6,642 nucleotides of DNA from Enterobacteriaceae bacterium (lineage in GTDB: Bacteria; Pseudomonadota; Gammaproteobacteria; Enterobacterales; Enterobacteriaceae): assembly GCA_022712475.1 (NCBI GenBank), contig JALAGK010000255.1, forward strand, positions 1 to 6,642. The letters are read 5' to 3'. The translations under genes and the position numbers were made by a program. The notes under the pieces were generated by a model that searched no databases, had not been told where the DNA came from, and saw nothing but the letters and a program-made list of their open reading frames with translations. How positions within the stretch are numbered: position 1 is the stretch's first letter; every line of letters starts with the position of its first letter. Positions 4,071 to 6,642 of the stretch are shown one piece after another.

Positions 4071-6642
4071 CTACACTATCAACAGCTGATGGTTAGCCAA
4101 CAGTGTTGCCAGGTCGGTCTGGACACCGTTAAGCGTCACAACCGTGGTCGAATCGAAGTTCCCGCCATTACCGTCGCGGTCAATACGAATCTCCGTGCTA
4201 CTACCATTCTGAACCACGCTGATGTAGTCAGACAGATTGCCGATATCCTTATCCAGCGTCGCGACACCGTTGATGTAGGTTGCCGAGCCGCTGCCGGTAT
4301 AGCCGGTATCAGCCAACAGTTCGCGCAGGTCAATGCGATCGGAATCTGCCGTACCTTCCCAGGTCCCCACAGAGAACCCGTTCACCACATCGCTGCCATT
4401 ACCGCCGGTGGCATCAGATGCGTTCAGCAGTTTGTACAGCAGGGTATCCTGACCACCCTTACCAATATTAAAGGTATCGTCACCACCGCGGCCTTCAAAG
4501 ATGTTATCACCGCTGTTGCCAGTGAAGACATCATTGCCGCTGCCGCCAGCAATCCCTTCAATATTCACGAACGTTGCCGTACCAAAACCGGTGTCTTGAG
4601 CGCCTGTCTTACCAAGATCGATTGTCAGCGCCGTATCCCCTGCCAGCTTGTAGTCAACGATATCCATACCGCCTTCAGATACCCACACGTTGGTGTCGGA
4701 GACCACAGTACTCCCGCCACCACCGTTATAAACGTGGGTACCTGCTGTTGCGTACAGCGTGTCGTTATAACCGGTACCGACAATACCTGTCGTGTTGGTC
4801 GCATCGGTCGCCGCAGTGCTGCTATCCATTGCGGACTCACCCTTTTCTGCGGTCAGCACGTAAGCATGGTTCTTCTCCACCGCCTTCAGGCCAGCCCAAC
4901 TAGCGTTGACGTTGCTGATATCGCGCACCAGACCGGAGTCAAAGGTCGCAGAGTTCAGACCGCCATACCCACCATTGTTGGTCAGCAGCATCGCACTGTA
5001 CGACTTGCTGGCATCCAGACCGTAGAAGTACACCAGACCGGTGGAGTCGTTCATGTTAACCCCACCCTGAGCGTTAATCACCTGCGAACTCACCACTTTA
5101 CCTGTGCTTTCATCAACCAACAGCACCGTGTTCCCGTAGAAGGAGTTAATGCCGTTAGCATCAGAGATACGCAGAATAATGCTGGTACCGTCCTGAATAA
5201 CGCTCTTGTTCTCAACGTACGTCGTCTTACCACCAGAAGCACGGAATACTACCAGGTCTTTATCACCGTCGTAGTCGAGGTCGAGACTCAATGCACCAGT
5301 CACAAAGTTGGAGTTACCCTGGTTTGCGCCAGTTAGCAGCGTTTGCTGAGTCCAGTTCACCTGACCATTGCTGCCTGTGCCACCGTTAATCCACAGCGCG
5401 CCGATATTGCTGGCGTTAGTGGCACTTGTGGACCCCATAATCCCGGCCACTTCAATAAGATCCATCTTACCGTCGCCGTTCCAGTCCACTGCAAGCGAGG
5501 CGCTACTGTTGATGGTATCAGTAAATTTCTGAACGTTAGAGCCAGCACCAACGCCGTTGGCTGCTGCTGTCAGGTTACCCTGGCCATCGTTGTAGTAAAC
5601 CGCACTCGCCGCACCCCAGGTTCCTCCCTGGCCACCATAACCTCCAATGAACAGGTCCATGTAACCGTCGCCGTTCAGATCGGCCCAGGTCATGGTGGTA
5701 TACCAGTTATTTGTCCCGGTATCACCGTAGAACACGCCGGTCACAACCTGAGTGTTGGTCAGCGTAACGTTACCGTTCTCGTCAACCCCGTTACTCACGA
5801 CGACCATACGCGTATTCGACGAACTGCTACCACCGCCGGAGGTACGGTTTGTTCCATCCGTACCGTGGTACATGATGTCAACGAAACCGTCGTTGTTCAG
5901 GTCAACGCCTGACACTTCGCGGTCTGGTGTTGGGTTACCAGAGTTAGTATTCGCCACACCATCCTGCGAAGTGCTGGTGTAAACGTAGGCCCCAGACTTG
6001 TCGAACCCAACGATGGTGCCATCGGTATTCATTACAAATGTTGTATCGTACCCACCCTGAGCTTCAGCATCGTTTGGCGACTGGTCACCGTAGACCACGT
6101 CTACGTAACCGTCACCATCGATGTCGATGCCCATGAACCCGCCGTACCATACGTAGGTGTTACCGTTCGGATCGTTGGTCTGACCGGTTACTCCCATCGA
6201 ACCAACCTGGAAGGTGGTATAGGTCCCATCCGCGTTGTACTTGAAGGACTGCTGGCCATTCCCATAGCCGGTATCCGCCCCCATGATGTCCATTAAGCCA
6301 TCACGGTCAAAGTCGATAAACGAGGACTGCTGCTGGGTATCGATACCCTTAATGACGGTCTGACCAAACGAACCCAGTGTAGAAGAGCTGGTCCCGTTCT
6401 GAGTGAACACCGTTGAGTTAGAAAGAATACGCCAGGTGCCATCTTCGCTCAGCGTCAGCGCCGTACTGGTATCATTAGTACTTGCCGCCGTAGAAGTGAA
6501 GTTAATTTCCGGCGCAGCGGAAACCGTCAACTCACTATTAGTGACATCCTTCGTGATAACAGAACCATCTTTACCGTACAGCACCGCGCTCACATCGTAC
6601 TTACCAAGGTTAAGCGCGTCCTCATCCGGGATCTGCACATAC
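4071..6642 (-). CDS. Giant type I-secreted RTX adhesin, C-terminal fragment with FG-GAP repeats
   Basis: The reading frame is open to the right edge. The GTG at 6638 is preceded by an in-frame TAT and has no visible ribosome binding site, so it is internal and this is only the 3' part. Counting from 6638 as residue 1 there are 855 residues. Residues ~1-43 end an Ig-like repeat (LGKYDVSAVLYGKDGSV). Residues ~64-475 hold six FG-GAP/VCBS-type repeats. Residues ~483-560 resemble the ASPIC/UnbV domain. Residues 621-647 and 698-734 are RTX nonapeptides. Residues ~731-855 form a type I secretion C-terminal target domain of the VCA0849 type (GSDVVNGFSVGTW, DSDRIDLRELL, IRIDRDGNGGNF), ending in a short hydrophobic tail. 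The protein would be exported in one step by the adjacent ABC/HlyD pair, fold on calcium outside, and act as a surface adhesin or biofilm protein as in the BapA/SiiE/LapA group. The ligand is unknown. Gene order (adhesin, ABC, HlyD, no TolC gene between) differs from the Salmonella siiCDEF and bapABCD loci as I recall them, so I give no symbol. Confidence 0.93.
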   Translation of the reverse strand, partial: YVQIPDEDALNLGKYDVSAVLYGKDGSVITKDVTNSELTVSAAPEINFTSTAASTNDTSTALTLSEDGTWRILSNSTVFTQNGTSSSTLGSFGQTVIKGIDTQQQSSFIDFDRDGLMDIMGADTGYGNGQQSFKYNADGTYTTFQVGSMGVTGQTNDPNGNTYVWYGGFMGIDIDGDGYVDVVYGDQSPNDAEAQGGYDTTFVMNTDGTIVGFDKSGAYVYTSTSQDGVANTNSGNPTPDREVSGVDLNNDGFVDIMYHGTDGTNRTSGGGSSSSNTRMVVVSNGVDENGNVTLTNTQVVTGVFYGDTGTNNWYTTMTWADLNGDGYMDLFIGGYGGQGGTWGAASAVYYNDGQGNLTAAANGVGAGSNVQKFTDTINSSASLAVDWNGDGKMDLIEVAGIMGSTSATNASNIGALWINGGTGSNGQVNWTQQTLLTGANQGNSNFVTGALSLDLDYDGDKDLVVFRASGGKTTYVENKSVIQDGTSIILRISDANGINSFYGNTVLLVDESTGKVVSSQVINAQGGVNMNDSTGLVYFYGLDASKSYSAMLLTNNGGYGGLNSATFDSGLVRDISNVNASWAGLKAVEKNHAYVLTAEKGESAMDSSTAATDATNTTGIVGTGYNDTLYATAGTHVYNGGGGSTVVSDTNVWVSEGGMDIVDYKLAGDTALTIDLGKTGAQDTGFGTATFVNIEGIAGGSGNDVFTGNSGDNIFEGRGGDDTFNIGKGGQDTLLYKLLNASDATGGNGSDVVNGFSVGTWEGTADSDRIDLRELLADTGYTGSGSATYINGVATLDKDIGNLSDYISVVQNGSSTEIRIDRDGNGGNFDSTTVVTLNGVQTDLATLLANHQLLIV
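4074..4448 (-). other. Type I secretion C-terminal target domain of the adhesin
   Basis: This encodes residues ~731-855 of the adhesin fragment. The run DTLLYKLLNASDATGGNGSD, then VVNGFSVGTW, DRIDLRELL, a DYISVVQNGSSTEIRID strand pair, a DRDGNGG calcium-type loop and VTLNGVQTDLATLL near the end is the layout of the VCA0849-type target domain found in large RTX adhesins. It lies at the extreme C-terminus, where HlyB-type exporters read their signal. Confidence 0.85.
4437..4547 (-). repeat. RTX calcium-binding nonapeptide repeats
   Basis: Three consecutive nonapeptides are clear, GGSGNDVFT, GNSGDNIFE and GRGGDDTFN, followed after one residue by the weaker GKGGQDTLL. They match the GGxGxDxUx consensus that binds calcium in a parallel beta-roll. 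More degenerate units (GTGYNDTLY, ATAGTHVYN, GGGGSTVVS) lie upstream in the protein at about 4778-4698, separated by a serralysin-type linker containing EGGMDIVDYKLAG. Confidence 0.85.
4959..5192 (-). other. ASPIC/UnbV-like segment of the adhesin
   Basis: This encodes residues ~483-560. The pattern TSIILRISDANG, then GNTVLLVDESTGKVVSSQV, NAQGGVNMND and VYFYGLDASKSYSAM resembles the ASPIC/UnbV domain: an N-x-G-A-like opening, a strand pair ending in G-G, and a closing F-G-L. That domain commonly follows FG-GAP repeats in CRTAC1-like proteins. The match is by eye and moderate; a novel beta-sandwich is an alternative. Confidence 0.45.
5214..6449 (-). repeat. Six FG-GAP/VCBS-type repeats (likely beta-propeller) in the adhesin
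   Basis: Calcium-loop motifs of the form DxDxDG occur at residues 109 (DFDRDG), 172 (DIDGDG), 246 (DLNNDG), 320 (DLNGDG), 385 (DWNGDG) and 453 (DLDYDG). Spacings are 63, 74, 74, 65 and 68 residues. Five of the six are followed by xxD plus hydrophobic strand residues. Each is preceded by a strand of the form N-x-DG-x-hydrophobic (YNADGTYTTF, MNTDGTIVGF, YYNDGQGNLT and others), the usual FG-GAP blade unit. The repeats are diverged from each other in DNA, so recent expansion is unlikely. One inter-repeat loop contains the flexible run GGGSSSSN. Confidence 0.85.

Noticed and set aside
4089..5336. A 415-codon open frame on the plus strand opposite the adhesin
   Set aside because: It is the exact antisense of the adhesin repeats, its protein has no domain logic or ribosome binding site, and the minus-strand frame shows clear FG-GAP, RTX and secretion motifs. 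Long antisense openings are common opposite Asp/Gly/Thr-rich coding sequence.
4437..6449. Possible CRISPR array or DNA-level tandem repeats
   Set aside because: The periodicity is in the protein (FG-GAP and RTX units). At the DNA level the units are diverged, with no identical repeats separated by uniform spacers.
6636..6638. GTG as the start codon of the adhesin
   Set aside because: The frame continues upstream (TAT) to the window edge, no Shine-Dalgarno is visible, and the sequence is the middle of an Ig-like domain, so the codon is an internal valine.

Overview
The window looks like a chromosomal piece of a gamma-proteobacterium, most likely an Enterobacteriaceae member. The grounds are the roughly even base composition, the codon choice, enteric-type Shine-Dalgarno sites, and a large type I-secreted adhesin of the BapA/SiiE/LapA kind encoded beside its own exporter. 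I cannot name the species or assign a locus name.

Layout: positions 1-495 (+) hold the 3' part of a gene for a winged-helix/helix-turn-helix protein whose start lies left of the window. Positions 514-1689 (-) encode a HlyD-family periplasmic adaptor, and 1686-3893 (-) a LapB/HlyB-like ABC exporter. These two overlap by four bases (ATGA) and form a transcription unit read leftwards. Positions 4071-6642 (-) hold the C-terminal ~856 codons of a much larger adhesin whose start lies right of the window. The 177-bp gap at 3894-4070 contains a strong terminator for the adhesin transcript, an AT-rich stretch that could carry a promoter, and the ribosome binding site of the exporter gene. A second strong terminator at 481-506 ends the exporter/adaptor unit and lies across the last codons of the convergent regulator-like gene.

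How the parts fit: the adhesin fragment contains the end of an Ig-like domain, six FG-GAP/VCBS-type calcium-loop repeats (a likely beta-propeller), a segment resembling the ASPIC/UnbV domain, degenerate and canonical RTX nonapeptides, and a C-terminal type I secretion target domain. The ABC protein would recognise the C-terminal signal and power export, and the HlyD protein would bridge to an outer-membrane channel. No outer-membrane TolC-type gene is visible, so that part must be encoded outside the window or supplied by housekeeping TolC. The most unusual points are the propeller plus ASPIC-like module next to the secretion signal, and the terminator separating adhesin from exporter genes. 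I found no RNA genes, CRISPR arrays, insertion sequences or integrase traces.
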